A DNA stretch of 64,000 bases, taken from the NCBI GenBank assembly GCA_949316235.1, contig OX438741.1:39098962-39162961 (forward strand), read 5' to 3'. The number at the start of each line of letters is the position of its first letter. Position 1 is the first letter of the stretch. Shown here one piece after another: positions 34,405 to 45,600 of this stretch. A model generated the notes under the pieces. The model had not been told where the DNA came from, made no database searches, and saw only the letters and a list, made by a program, of their open reading frames with translations. Source of the DNA: Oegoconia quadripuncta. Lineage: Eukaryota > Arthropoda > Insecta > Lepidoptera > Autostichidae. A program made the translations under genes and the position numbers.

Positions 34405-35219
34405 AACATTGTTTTAGAAAGAATGTTTATTACCATAGTAGAGTCAATATTCAACTATTGACTGGTGTTGGGTTATAATTAAGTACTTCATGGGATTATA
34501 CAGTTAATAAAAAATGTAACTGATCGCCATTTAAACTCCACTATCGGGGCCCATCGGCTGAATGTTGGCTCCTGGTCGAAGTTATTTAGAAAATCCAGCT
34601 CATGAAATGTACAACAATTAATGGTCTTCAGAATCTCTGTACACTTTTAATTGCAACATGTAATTTGTTGTTACCGGTGCTGTGGCTGACAGAGTAATGA
34701 ACGTGGTGGTCTGTACCGTGGCGCGGCGGAGTGGCTCGGCCCGTAATGCGCCTGCCGGGAGCCGTTCGCTGTAATCGGAATCCGGTGTCCGCGCCGCGCT
34801 ACCATGTCTCATGAATATCCTTTTTTCAATTCATATTCATATTTGTACTTCCGTGACGACGTCCGCTCTTTTGTAATTATTGTATTTGAATTAACTAGTT
34901 GCCGAAGGGGTTGCCGCCACCATTCCGCTCTGTTATTTTCGCGTAAACTTCACAATAATCAAAGTGGGTTACAACATGACAATAAATGGAAAGAACTACC
35001 TACGTATTTTTAATTCCGACAAAACGACGGGTGTTATGTGCTAATGGCATTGTATGTGTGTGTGTGTCCAGCCTTTGTCCGGATGTATCTCAGTAATGAA
35101 TGGTCCGATTTGAGTTTTTTATTTTAAAGACTGAAAGGGACAGGTTATAAGCCATATTTGATGAAAATTGCTTAAGCCCTTTTGAAGAAGTTTTGCTTCC
35201 GAGGGTTTGCCGGAAGAAA
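34405..35219. other. Unassigned sequence with GC-rich block
   Basis: 34,680-34,830 is GC-rich (gtggcgcggcggagtggctc ggcc; tgtccgcgccgcgct). 35,040-35,210 (gtgtgtccagcctttgtccg gatg; gacaggttataagcc) resembles 38,930-39,050, an interspersed repeat of unknown class. Confidence 0.4.
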
Positions 35220-35340
35220 TCTCTTACAGAGATAAGCTCGCCTTTTGTGTATTGTAATTTCTGTCCTATGTTTGTTCAATGTATGTTTGTTTACTTATAT
35301 GTATATGCAATAAAGTGCTAAATAAATAAATAAATAAGTT
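35220..35340 (+). repeat. LINE-like tail with aaat repeat
   Basis: agaaatctcttacagagata, tgtaatttctgtcctatgtt, atgcaataaagtgctaaata and five aaat units. Occurs reversed at 38,725-38,840. Confidence 0.6.
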
Positions 35341-35939
35341 TAGCTCATAACAGTTTTTTAGGGTATTTGGTTTTTTATTTGTTATAGCCTTTCGAGGGTT
35401 TTCAATTTTTTTATATATATATATATTCATGACTAAACTTGGGCATAGGTTCTTAGCTATGTTTTATGGGAATCGGTTAAGAAGTTTCAAAGATATTTAG
35501 CGTTTAACACAGTGGCTTTGTATACCTAGACGATATTATGATATTTCGTTACGTTCGGGAATTTTCTAAATGTTCAATTAATGTTATGCCGTAAGAAGTC
35601 TCTCGGAGTTACTAATAGGTGCACAGCATCGTATAACGGCTTTGATGAAGGTAGGTGGAGCGCCCGAATATCGTATTCCGTTCGCAAAAACGGCGCCGCC
35701 CTTATCTCACACGAGATAATCGGATAACCCGCCATGTGCCGCCAATATCTCTCAGCAAAATGAAATACTGACTCCGGCTCCGTCGCGCCACGACACTATG
35801 AATACATTCTATAAGCGATAGAGTTTTACACGTATCTACGTCGGTGGGAGATGCGTCCTCGAGAGAAACGAGTTGTTTAAGCTCGACGTATTGGTACTTG
35901 ACTTTAAGGTTTGTATGTAAAAGTCGTGCATAACATTGT
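35341..35939. other. Unassigned sequence, possible regulatory block
   Basis: A TA run lies near 35,412-35,426. 35,620-35,870 has higher complexity and G+C with clustered GATA motifs (see the next entry). No coding signal. Confidence 0.4.
35702..35727. promoter_or_regulatory. Cluster of three GATA motifs, two palindromic
   Basis: ttatctc (35,702), gagataa (35,713) and ggataa (35,722) lie within 26 bp. The first two form a 7-bp inverted pair around acac. Such clusters are typical of insect GATA-factor enhancers (general knowledge), but the motif is short and chance is possible. Confidence 0.3.
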
Positions 35940-36190
35940 CAAATTCAAATCATTTATTGCAGTCCTTATGTTTTATAAATGGTATTACATTGCACCGTAT
36001 CCTTAAGAACCTTATGAAGGCTTAGCAATATGAGAGAGTAGCATGTTACTAATTTAAATAATGACATAATGAGGTTCCTGCGTGTATTTATATCTTTCAA
36101 AAGTCTTTTTCTTTCAAAAACCAAAAAAATCTTTAAACAACCAAACTGCGGAAATAAACACCTACCTATAAAAATAAAAAACAAGATTAA
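35940..36190 (-). repeat. LINE 3' region
   Basis: Begins attcaaatcatttattgcag, the reversed end of a jockey-group LINE. The following AT-rich part may include UTR and coding remnant (frame 35,966-36,184 minus), with no motif I can assign. Confidence 0.45.
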
Positions 36191-36224
36191 ATTACTTTAA
36201 AACGGAGTTGGAGGGTCCTATGCT

Positions 36225-36690
36225 GTTCCTCGTAAGTAATAGATAACTTTATCGTGGATATGTTTAATTTGTTTATCCCGCGGAAACTACTCACTTTATC
36301 GAGATAAAAAGTATCCTATGTTTTAATCAACGGTGAAGTGTGTATAGAGGAGAACCCCATACACAGGATGGAGGGCGAAGGTCGAGGAAATTATAGATAA
36401 CTTTCCAAGACGAGGTGTTTATTGTCTCACCATTCGATAAAGATTAATTACAAAAATATAATATAAATTACAAAACCATTTCCTTGCCTTGCGCGTGCGA
36501 CCTAAATTACTATTAATCATTGCGTTGCTCTTTTATGTTGCAGTTTAAATATTAAGTTCGTATTTTCGCATGTTGCGGTGAAACATGTGAATTTACATGT
36601 TATCTCAAGGGTATATTCTACCTATATGCCAAATTTCATCCTAATCCGTTCATCCGTTTCGTCGTGATTGAGGAACAAACAAATAGCACA
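36225..36690 (-). repeat. Repeat C split by ~270 bp
   Basis: 36,235-36,335 (tttatcccgcggaaactact; gtatcctatgttttaatc) and 36,595-36,690 (gggtatattctacctatatg; ccgtttcgtcgtgattgagg) are the two halves of one reversed repeat C. The intervening 36,336-36,594 is a later insertion or rearrangement that I cannot classify. Confidence 0.6.
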
Positions 36691-37442
36691 GCAAGTACTT
36701 ACGTGTAATCGCTTCCTAACCATTAACTATCCAAATCCTTCCCGAGATCGGACACACACGTGCACCAACACGCACTCCACACAGAGAGCTAAGCAATCCC
36801 ACGTGTGCCCACAGAGTATGACATCAGCTTACGTGACCCCATTAGGCATTTGTCAGACTTATATGAAATTGATTTCCGGTAGTTATCTAAGATGTTCTCT
36901 AAGCGTATCTGATGGCACGGTAGTGGCCTAGCCAAGTTAAGTGTGACGTTATGAATCAAGTTGTCGACCTCCTGTGTCCTGTCTGTGCGCAGGCCGACGT
37001 CGAGGCAGTCAAAATCAAATCAAAATAAAAAATGATTTTATTTCGTAAGTTATAAGAATAACATTTGAAATCGTCATGACATACAGTTATCGCTGTGGTG
37101 ACGCGCTGTGCAGTTGGTGTCTTAGCCGTGAAAGTGTACACATGTTAATTTGCAATCGAAGTGAATAAATACTATAAGACATTATAACATTGTATTTTTC
37201 TGGCAGCTCCTTCTAAGCTTTTTTTTTGTACTCTGAACGAATTAACTGAAGTGTAGATACAACACTTCCGTAAACCTAGCACGTCCGGCGATCTGTCGCG
37301 GCGTGCACTCGAGCAGAGGTGAATTATCAAACAAACGCGGTCGTCTGCGTCCGCGCCTACTTCGGTCGCGGTCAGCCGGGTACGAGGTATTACCGGTAGA
37401 CCGACTCCACAGATTTCTTTATGCATTTCATATTAATGTTTA
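36691..37442. other. Unassigned sequence
   Basis: 37,010-37,060 (aaaatcaaatcaaaataaaa … aatgattttatttcgtaa) is a reversed LINE tail. 37,270-37,400 is GC-rich. No gene recognised. Confidence 0.4.
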
Positions 37443-37600
37443 ACCTCAGGCTATTTCACAATTAATAAAAAAAATATAAAAACCTTATTGTAATACTAGC
37501 TTTTACTAATTATTATTATTAAATTATTAATTATTATTTTATATTATAATATTTCATTATTAATTATGAAATAGCCTGGTTATGCGAACGGGCTGGTCAT
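37443..37600. repeat. Inverted-repeat LINE tail, foldback
   Basis: aggctatttcacaattaat (37,448-37,466) faces attaattatgaaatagcct (37,559-37,577), differing at one position, with AT-rich sequence between. Both arms are the LINE end seen at 18,950, in opposite orientations. Confidence 0.75.
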
Positions 37601-38269
37601 GTAGTTTCTACAGAAGGTAGAAAGTAGTGATGGAGAGCAGCCATACAAATGGAGGAGCGTGTGAGAAGACAATTGGTATAAGTGGCAACACTTTGTGATG
37701 ACTTTGGATTTAAAAAACAATTTATCGCTGCAAGTGTTGAATTATAACTTTCCAAAGATTATTGAGATGATCAAAGTGTTAGTATCCTTAAAGTATCTGT
37801 AGTACCTATGTGAGTGGCTCGTCACGGCTATGTCTAGCCAGAGTACTCCATCTTTATCGTCACCTTATCAATGATTTCTGTTAATACTTAGACCCATTAC
37901 AGAATGTTACTCAAGCAGAGATCTCCGCTTGAGGACAGTTAAAAAGGGACAGCTTTATGTCTTGTATAGCGGCATCTCTTCCTAACTATGCTGAAGCGCA
38001 GATCTATGCTTGAGCTAAATCTGTATTACTGATCCATGCTCAAATCATGACCTCTACTTAAAATTTGTTAAAGATATGTAGCTAAATCACACAGACAGAG
38101 ATGGCAATAATACTTAGAGTTGAGTGACGTCGTCGACCTTACTGTGTACACAGAACAAAGAATAAGCACCTAACAATTGTGGGAACATTGACAAACTAAC
38201 TTGTTCTTGCTGAACATACATTGGAAATATCCCTGGGGTGTCTCTCCAGGTCTTGTTAACTTGTCTGTT
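37601..38269. other. Unassigned sequence
   Basis: No repeat or coding signal recognised. agcagagatctccgcttgag and agcgcagatctatgcttgag (37,914 and 37,994) are similar short direct repeats. Confidence 0.35.
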
Positions 38270-38690
38270 ATAAGTTTGGATGTCTGTCTGTTTGTTTGTT
38301 TGTTGCTCAATCACGGCGAAACGGATGAACGGATTTGGATGAAATTTGGTATAAAGGTAGAACATACCCTGGATTAAAACATAGGATTTTTTTTTATCCA
38401 CAACGGGCTAGCACTTGACCTCAATCACACCTGATGTTAAGTGAAGATGAGGCCGAAGGTGGTATCGTACTGACCGGGAAACCCCATCTTATTTGGGGGC
38501 TGGTTATCTTATTTCTGACAACCGGAACACAACAATGCTATTAACATTGCTGTTTGGCGGCAGATTTAGATAAGATGGCGGTAGCTAGCCAGGCGGACAT
38601 TTAATATTTATCCCGATAACGTGAATAGTTCCCGCGGGATAAACAAATTTCCGTGATAGAGTTATTCTACGCAGGCGAAGAAGCGAGTGG
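38270..38690 (+). repeat. Repeat C carrying a nested SINE A
   Basis: Left half 38,270-38,387 (ttgctcaatcacggcgaaac; tggtataaaggtagaacata; aacatagga) and right half 38,608-38,690 (ttatcccgataacgtgaata; cgcaggcgaagaagcga) are continuous once the SINE A is removed. Repeat C is therefore older than that SINE insertion. Confidence 0.75.
38389..38607 (-). repeat. SINE A, 5'-truncated, inside repeat C
   Basis: Tail ttttttttatccacaacggg; stops at ccaggcggacatttaat, lacking the tRNA-like head. Confidence 0.88.
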
Positions 38691-38724
38691 AAAGCTTGTA
38701 TTTAATATTCCCGTGTTCTTTATT

Positions 38725-38840
38725 TAACACTTTATTGCATATACACATACACACATACAAACGTAGGACAGAAATTGCAAAAGGCGAGCTTATCATAAGA
38801 GATTTCTTCCATCAAACCCTCGGAAGGAAACATCAATTGA
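38725..38840 (-). repeat. LINE-like tail
   Basis: aacactttattgcatataca, ggacagaaattgcaaaaggc and agatttcttccatcaaaccc reverse the 35,200-35,320 segment. Confidence 0.6.
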
Positions 38841-39713
38841 AAGTTTTTGATTGCAGACAATAAGCAATACTTATAAATACAGAGTTCTTGTTTCAACCTC
38901 CGACGAATTATGACGGGTGTTGTGTGTTTGTGTGTCCAGCCTTTATCCGGATGTGTGGTCCGATGTGAGTGTGTTTTTGTTTTCCATTAAAGACTAAACG
39001 ATGTCCCCTCGTTTCCTATGTTTGATGAAAATAGGTTAAGCCGTTTTGAAGATAGTTATCTTCTAACACAGCGAATGAGAAATGATAGTATGATGATAAG
39101 TACAAAGAATACAATACAAATACACTTTTTAATTATTTTTTTTAAATACAAACGGCCGAATAGTGAACCTCCTCCTTTGTGAAGTGAAGTCGGTTAAAAA
39201 GAAAATACAGTTACAGAAATTGGTAAAAGTAGAACGCACAATTTGCCGAGAATATTTAACATAAACAGTAAAAGTGTACAAAGTTCACAAATCGTTGATA
39301 GCGATTTCTTCCATATAAAGTACTCGTATTTGGGTGTTCACTTTATACTTTTCTAAATGAATGATAGCGACAGTCGTTGTGCCCCTCACTAGCCAGCTGT
39401 AGAACGTACAAGTCAGTCTAAACGGATGATAACTTGTATGTACTAAGTTCTAACTACTCAAGTCAAAGTTGTGTTCAAATTCACCAAACGTCTGCCTACA
39501 TCGGGAGTAAAGTTACAGCGTCGTTCGGAACTGATGTGAACCTATAAATCCTAAAGTTTATCCAAACACAATAGCCCATCCTTCTTTATGACAGGTATAA
39601 AACCTTTCATCTTTTTATACTCGTATAGAAACGCTCCTTTAATAAATGCATTCAAAACGACAGTGTTTAAGGAGCTATTTCATAATCATAATAAACGTTT
39701 ATACGTTTATATT
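38841..39713. other. Unassigned sequence and old repeats
   Basis: 38,910-39,060 matches 35,030-35,190 (gtgtgtccagcctttatccg), an interspersed repeat of unknown class. 39,150-39,200 carries the reversed 'aaccgacttc' phrase. Otherwise nothing. Confidence 0.4.
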
Positions 39714-39985
39714 AGACGACCTGTTTGGTGTAGTGGTTAGAAATTCTGCTGCTACCAAAAGGTCGCGAGTTCGAATCCCGCTAGGGGCATATGTTTGTAT
39801 CACGAATACGGACATGCGTACCCGAGTCATGGATGTTTTTCATTTATATATGCATTTATTTACAAAAAAAAAGTATTTGTGTAGTGTATCAACCATCTGG
39901 TATCCACAACACAAGCCTAGTTGCATAGTGTGCAACTGTATGGCGCTATCTGTATATGTCCAAGGATATATTTATTTACATTTTA
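39714..39985 (+). repeat. SINE B
   Basis: A box tggtgtagtggttag; 5 bases lost before the B box (gctgctaccaaaagg); B box gagttcgaatcccgc; tail tgtccaaggatatatttat. Confidence 0.9.
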
Positions 39986-40084
39986 AACTAGCCGATAAAA
40001 CATAACAAAAAAAAATTTACAAATAGGTATCCTTAAAGTATTATCTATGTATTGTATGTTTTAAACTTGTATGATTTATGAATT

Positions 40085-40432
40085 CCTGTTTATTATTTAC
40101 GTATAAAGAATAGAACCAACCCGGGAAGAGTGGATGTCGTAAAAGGCGACTATGGGACTTTCCATCAAAAAAACATTTACATATTTGCAGGTTTTGACGG
40201 CGATGAGCTAACCCCCTGTCACGTGTGTATTTCTGTACATTTCGTAAGGTGAACCGTGAATGCTGTTTCAGGCTGGAACACCCAAACTCCAACGTTTGAG
40301 ATATTTCTGACCCCCCAATTGGGATAAAGTTCGTTGTGTATATCAATATTAGCTTGTATGTATCCCTATGTGTTTCCTTGTACATGTGCCAATTTATGCA
40401 ATAAACTTTTTATTCATCTATCTATAGAGGTT
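40085..40432 (+). repeat. LINE 3' UTR with aataaa and atct tail
   Basis: ggatgtcgtaaaaggcgact, tgacggcgatgagctaaccc, ctgtcacgtgtgtatttctg, ggtgaaccgtgaatgctgtt and atgcaataaactttttatt, then atctatctat. Longest copy of this family in the window; no coding part. Confidence 0.65.
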
Positions 40433-40470
40433 ATTCTTTATCTTTCGAAATGTGTTCGATTCCACCGCCT

Positions 40471-40755
40471 CCGTGGTTCAATGTAAATAACATAAGGTTT
40501 ACAAAACGGAGGTGGCGAGTTCTTTCCCCAGCGACGCACAAGTTTACAAACTTCAAACTTCAAGCATTTATTTTTTAATATATATTACATTTTTTAATAT
40601 GTCCACCATCTAAGTCTGCCGCCAAACAGTAATGTTGACAGCATTGTTGTGTTACGGTTAGATAAGATAGCCAGCCCCCACACAAGTTTGGGGTTTCGGG
40701 TGCATCCACGTTCTGCCTCACCTTCACTTAATATTAGGTCTGATTGAAGAAAAAA
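40471..40755 (+). repeat. SINE A with nested LINE tail
   Basis: Head ccgcctccgtggttcaatgt at 40,471; B box damaged (gagttctttcccc). About 40,551-40,598 is foreign: aaacttcaaacttcaagcat ttatttttt, the reverse of the LINE tail in the 16,866 SINE A. Body resumes at atgtccaccatctaagtctg. Confidence 0.8.
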
Positions 40756-40827
40756 AAAGAATGAATAATTCTTTATGTAACGCATATAAGTATGACTTTG
40801 CATATAAAAATATTGTTTTCTCGACTA

Positions 40828-40955
40828 TATTTACCCGCGGCTTCGCCCGTGTGGCATTAGTTTTATGTGTAGATTCTTCATCCCGCGGGAACTAGTCACT
40901 CTATCGGTATAAATAATAAAAGTATCCTATGTTCTATTCCGGGGTATATTCTACC
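40828..40955 (-). repeat. Repeat C fragment
   Basis: tacccgcggcttcgcccgtg, catcccgcgggaactagtca, aagtatcctatgttctattc and ggtatattctacctt in order. A SINE A is inserted at its right end; a short piece (atcctatgtagg) may continue after 41,262. Confidence 0.7.
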
Positions 40956-41262
40956 TTTTTTTGGCACTTGACCTCAATCACACCTGATGTTAAGTGAAGA
41001 TGAGGCCGAAGGTGGAAGCCGACTGACCCGGAAACCCCCATCTTATTTGGGGGACCGGCTATTCTTATCTCTGACAACCGGAACACAATAATGCTATTAA
41101 CAAAGCTGTTTGGCGGCAGACTTAGATAAGATCATGGTAGCTAGCCAAGCGGACATTTAAAATGTCCTACCACCAACCAAACCGAGTACTACCCGAACTA
41201 TCGAACCCACGACCTCCGATTCGTAAACCCTATGTTTATTACATTGAGCCACGGAGGCGGTC
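40956..41262 (-). repeat. SINE A, full length, inserted in repeat C
   Basis: Tail ttttttggcacttgacctca, head cattgagccacggaggcgg. The B-box region is damaged by deletion (actacccgaactatcgaac). Confidence 0.88.
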
Positions 41263-42284
41263 AATCCTATGTAGGTACTTGTATATAACTTCATTATAGT
41301 TGTGTTCGAAGTCCCCGATGTTTCGCCCGCTGTGCACATACCATGATCTTGAGTAGCTGTACTTAGTTGTACTTAACCATGAAACTTCCAAACTTTATGT
41401 TATCTTGGATTTGAATATTCTGAGTGTACAGAAGCCATCTCCTGGGCTCGTAATTAATAAAACAATCTCAAAATTAAACTTAAGTTGACAGTTGAGATAA
41501 CTTTCAAATAATATAAAAACAAAGCCATTTTAAGCAAAACTCGATCTCAATTTAGAAAATACCGTATTAATACGTCTCCTAATTCCCCTTTCAGTAGCGT
41601 GCTCAGCGTTTTGTCACACCAGAAAAATACAACTACAAAATAATACCTTACTCTTATAGCAATCGTCGCAAATGTTTAGAATATTTCTGTTGACATCAGT
41701 ATGAATCAATTAAATTTTTTATATATATTATGTATGTATGTTTGTATGTATTCAATTAACGTATGTATTTATATGGGTGATTTATTTATTTTATTAAAAT
41801 TAGTTTACCGCGCACGCTACGTACATATCATGTACGTAATGCTTCCTAATCCAAGGGTTGCCTGGAAGAGATCGCTTTTAGTAATAAGGCCGCCAAATTG
41901 TACTATCCCCTTTTTTTATTTATCGTTGTGTTATGCTTCTTATTGTTGTGCAATAAAAAATTTTTTTGTTTGTTTGAATCAGCTATCTTGCCAAGGCATT
42001 TCGAGGAAAGCTTTGCCAACGCATTACAATTTACTAGGGTAGGCACTGCGGTTCTGCCTGTATGGAGGGCACCCCACTGCCTTTCTGAACTAGAACACTC
42101 TGTAGTGTAGCTTTAGATGGGCACGTCATGGAACTGGTATGATCAGCGTGTCTGTAGATTAAGGAAATAGAATAGATGATGTAGAGATAGGTTCGTGTTA
42201 GATATTAGCACGTAGGTACGTTAGTATAAGAAGTTGTAAGACAATGGAATAGAGGAGATTACTACAGCGTGTTTCAAGACAAGA
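41263..42284. other. Unassigned sequence
   Basis: Two plus-strand open frames (41,701-42,042 and 41,898-42,110) overlap in AT-rich DNA. The stretch 41,985-42,110 has codon-like composition but no motif I recognise. It may be an old LINE or a decayed exon. Confidence 0.35.
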
Positions 42285-42800
42285 GTTTTTTCACTACCTC
42301 ACCACATCGCAACTCAGTGTTGTTATAGTAAGTTCGAAGGAGCAGATCCCACCTCCGCTCTCCTCCCACTGCAACTCCTGTAAGCCAGGATCAACAGTGG
42401 TACTCTGCACGGCGCCTACTGAAGGTAGACGGTGCCCTACGTGACTCTATTGCTGCCTTGGACCCCAGACTAATTAAAGAAAGAATTTAAGGATGAAAAG
42501 TAGGAAAGAAAGAAAGTCTCACCTCCCCCCCCAGCAAATGGGAGTATAGCTAATGTGACGCAAAAAACCAAAGCGGCTAACCCTATGGGGGAGAGAGTCA
42601 AGTGAAGCTCGACTCCCTAATTTAATACACGACGGACAGCGCCAGACCGCAGTGAGCGTTGATGGTGCGGTAGCCAGGAGGCTACCGTTGGTAAAAGTGC
42701 CAATAGTAGGTATGACAGAAGCGCTTGAACGCTCGGAAGTTGTGGCGGTTTAGTACTGGGTCGCCGTAATATACTGGAGCAGTGAGCAGAGATTCGAAAG
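42285..42800 (-). repeat. R1-type LINE 3' end, reversed
   Basis: ctcccactgcaactcctgta, aggatcaacagtggtactct, gcctactgaaggtagacggt, ccagactaattaaagaaag, and further on acagcgccagaccgcagtga correspond in reverse to 14,300-14,580. The coding remnant includes the region that reads as the C-terminus at 14,300-14,361. Truncated within ORF2. Confidence 0.75.
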
Positions 42801-43859
42801 AGCAGTAGTATTTCGATTATTTATTGATTCTAGTTTGTTTCAACCATATTGGATATGTAAAGAAAGAAAAAAAATATATTTAAACCCATCTCATGACACA
42901 AACAATCATGTACAAATATTACACAGTCGTGACACATACAAAAAACATTGTGTTTGCCATCTAATTGTAGGTGCAGCAAGGTGACCTTCGCTTGTTTCGT
43001 GGCCTCATCTTACCGCTGTGGGCGACGGCGACGCGGCCCGGCGCGTCCCTTCGGCAAATGGCCGATAAAACGGACGCAATTCACAACAAACTAATTATTT
43101 TAGTCTAAACTCATCTGCAAACACCCTACTTACCCACCCTTAGATACCTAAACGTGTGTGTGTATCTACATCGGAGGATTGAGTTGTTTTACCTTTTGTT
43201 TGTGTTCTACGATACTACAGATAGTACAGAATGCAATAAAGGTACAGTCGACATCACATGTCACATTTCAACCTTTGAATCATTCGTACGACAGTTCAGT
43301 TAATAGCAGTGTAACTCTAGACGTGCTGCCGGCTATACCTGCTCTATTATTTATTAACCATTTCTCAGGAACTTTCACAACAAACTGTACTCTCATGAAT
43401 GTGTTGTTAGTGAAGCCTGTGGTACGTTTCAGAGCACCCGCGTAATGCAAACATTCGTGGAAGATCATTATAGCTAACTGATGGGGCTACAGAGAGAGGT
43501 TTACTTTAGTTACTTTCATAGTATAATATCCTATAGTGTAGGTAAATAATAGTCAATAAATATATTGGGTCTTTACCTATGACATTGGAGTTATTTTTCT
43601 TCGTTAATCATATGTACCAATTCCTGCGATTTTCAAAGCTATATCCAAGTTTGTTTTGGAAATATGGAAAATGGAATAGTATTTCAAAGTTTCACATGAA
43701 ATATTTTTTAATTTCTGGGCTAAATCACATAATTGAACAGAGCTCTTTTCATGTGCTTCCCATAATCATTTCCTAGATTCGCTGAAACTTTTATAAAGCG
43801 GTTACTTTTAAAAACTAACGCTGCCTATACTTAACTTAATGTTATCCGATAATACACAC
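42801..43859. other. Unassigned sequence
   Basis: A GC-rich patch 43,010-43,080 and AT-rich remainder. Frames 43,158-43,445 and 43,579-43,776 have no known motif. Confidence 0.35.
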
Positions 43860-44042
43860 AAAAATAATACCAAAGGCCGTTGGGTCGGGGCGGTTCTCGA
43901 GTGGAGATCACGCACCGGATTATGCAGCGTGGGCAGGTCCCCCACGAGGTGGACCGACGATTGGGGGAGGACCCGGGAGCCCATCGTTGTGGAGCCCTTT
44001 GTCCAGTAGTGGGCGTATTTCGGCTGATATGATGATGATAAC
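43860..44042 (+). pseudogene. RTE-type LINE 3' end
   Basis: gcgtgggcaggtcccccacg aggtggaccgacgatt reads as GRSPTRWTDDW, the 'GRP..RW.DD' motif near the C-terminus of RTE-clade ORFs. It is followed by cctttgtccagtagtgggcg tatttcggctgatatgatga tgat, the hallmark RTE ending with a gat tail repeat. An internal stop is present. Only the last ~60 codons are retained. Confidence 0.75.
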
Positions 44043-45000
44043 GAATATTTTGTTAGGCAAACGCTTATTTGGGATATCTACGACCATCTCGTTTGGGATA
44101 CGTAAGCTTATGTATAGATAGGTATATGTACAACATTCTGAAAATTTTATCGACAAAACTGAATGAAATCCCCTATGATAACTAGATCGAGCCGCTGATT
44201 GCATGTAATTATATTTCCAGGCTGTTAATTCAGCGTGGGCCATTCTCACAAACCCACTGCACTGAGAGTTGAGAATGGCTCACGGGATGGACGAGCCGCT
44301 CTAGCTCCGAGCGGAGCTCATTTCCGGCTTGTCGCAGATCAAAGATTTATTTCATCTTAAATCTGGACGAAAATTTAATTTGGTCACAGGACTGGATGTT
44401 CAAATAAGAATTTAATAGGCAATCATTGTCATTTCCTTCATAAAAATAAAATAAAAACGTATATTTAAGTCCGTGGTCGTGTGTTTCCCGTCAGAGTCGA
44501 ATAGGACCAACACTCTTTTTCCATGGATGTCGTAAAAGGCGACTGGGCAGCAGTGTTATTGGTCCTGAGTTCTAATTAATTTGAGAAAATCTTCCGAGGG
44601 AAAAGCGATATAGTTAGCTATTTTTTTTGTAAACAGTGTGGGTATACAGGGTGAATTTGAATTCTTGTAGTTCCTATTAACTGGTGACGCCACTCTTGAT
44701 TACGATCAACAGGGAATCATAATCGAATCGATAATTATTAATTATTATGCTGGTCATTATTATACTGACGTAGCGTCGGTGCGTCACTGAGCATTTGGGA
44801 GCACTGAAAACTATCGCTGTGATTCGTCACATCATGAGCTGAGTGCTATAAACCCATTTGTGCACGCCGCAACACGTGACAGTATTGTGCGCATCTTATT
44901 TATATTTGTATCTCTTTTTTAGCTAAAATTTACTTCTTCTCTGTTTTTGTATTGTATTAGCGTTCATAATAAGTTGTTCTCATTCGTATATATATCATTT
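44043..45000. other. Unassigned sequence with one LINE-like fragment
   Basis: 44,460-44,570 (ccgtggtcgtgtgtttcccg, ggatgtcgtaaaaggcgact) is shared in part with 40,130. 44,210-44,340 and the rest are unassigned. Confidence 0.4.
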
Positions 45001-45190
45001 TTAATCCGCCCCTGTAGGCCACCGACTTGGCTTAACGACTGCCTTCAATTGAAAAACCGGGACCGACTTCTTAACGTGCCCTCCGAAGCATCGAAGCACT
45101 CGTATTAAAATGCCACTTGTGGTCACCCAACCAAGCACTAAACGCGCCCGACATTGCTTTACGTCGCTAATCGAAATCGACGGCGCCACC
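45001..45190 (-). repeat. 5S rRNA-like repeat (candidate 5S-derived SINE)
   Basis: 45,120-45,175 reads ggtcacccaaccaagcacta then cgcgcccgacattgctttac and tcgctaatcg. On the minus strand this aligns with the middle of animal 5S rRNA (the segment from 'gatcaccgaa' through 'agcgtcgggcgcggttagta' to 'gggtgacc'; family knowledge). The lower-coordinate part (45,001-45,119) would be a non-5S body. Some substitutions fall in the internal promoter, so function is unlikely. It could also be a 5S pseudogene fragment. Confidence 0.6.
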
Positions 45191-45490
45191 AGTGAAAAAT
45201 GACATCACGCTATTTTTTCCGAACCAAAAAAATAGCGTAAATCGTTGACGTTACCAAAGTAAAACCAAACGCAAAACGTTTAGCCCTTATGTGTGCCCGT
45301 ATGTAGCCGATGTGATTAATTAACACCACGATAGCTAAATTTAATATTGTTTTCTTTTAACACTGTGTAAGCTGTATGTACTTTAAGTCACGATACGATA
45401 GAGAGGGTGTGCTGGTTTAGTTTTAGAATTATTGTCCAAACATAGCGCAATTGAGCAGGTGTTCATATCCGACATAAGTTCACCGTATCA
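45191..45490. other. Unassigned sequence
   Basis: tcacgctattttttccgaac caaaaaaatagcg contains an 8-bp inverted pair (cgctattt/aaatagcg). Otherwise nothing. Confidence 0.35.
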
Positions 45491-45494
45491 TTGT

Positions 45495-45600
45495 TACCCG
45501 ACTGCCCATGGAAGGAGGTCAACAATTTTCGAGTTTATGTGTGTATGTATGTATTTATATATGTATGTCCGTTCCTTTGGCGCACCTATATAGCCCAGGT
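45495..45600 (+). repeat. Repeat D 5' part
   Basis: ttacccgactgcccatggaa ggagg with a tatgt-rich stretch; the later blocks of the repeat are lost. Confidence 0.55.

Noticed and set aside
45118..45180. Functional 5S rRNA gene
   Set aside because: Only the central ~55 bp matches, with substitutions in the internal promoter region; the ends of 5S are missing.
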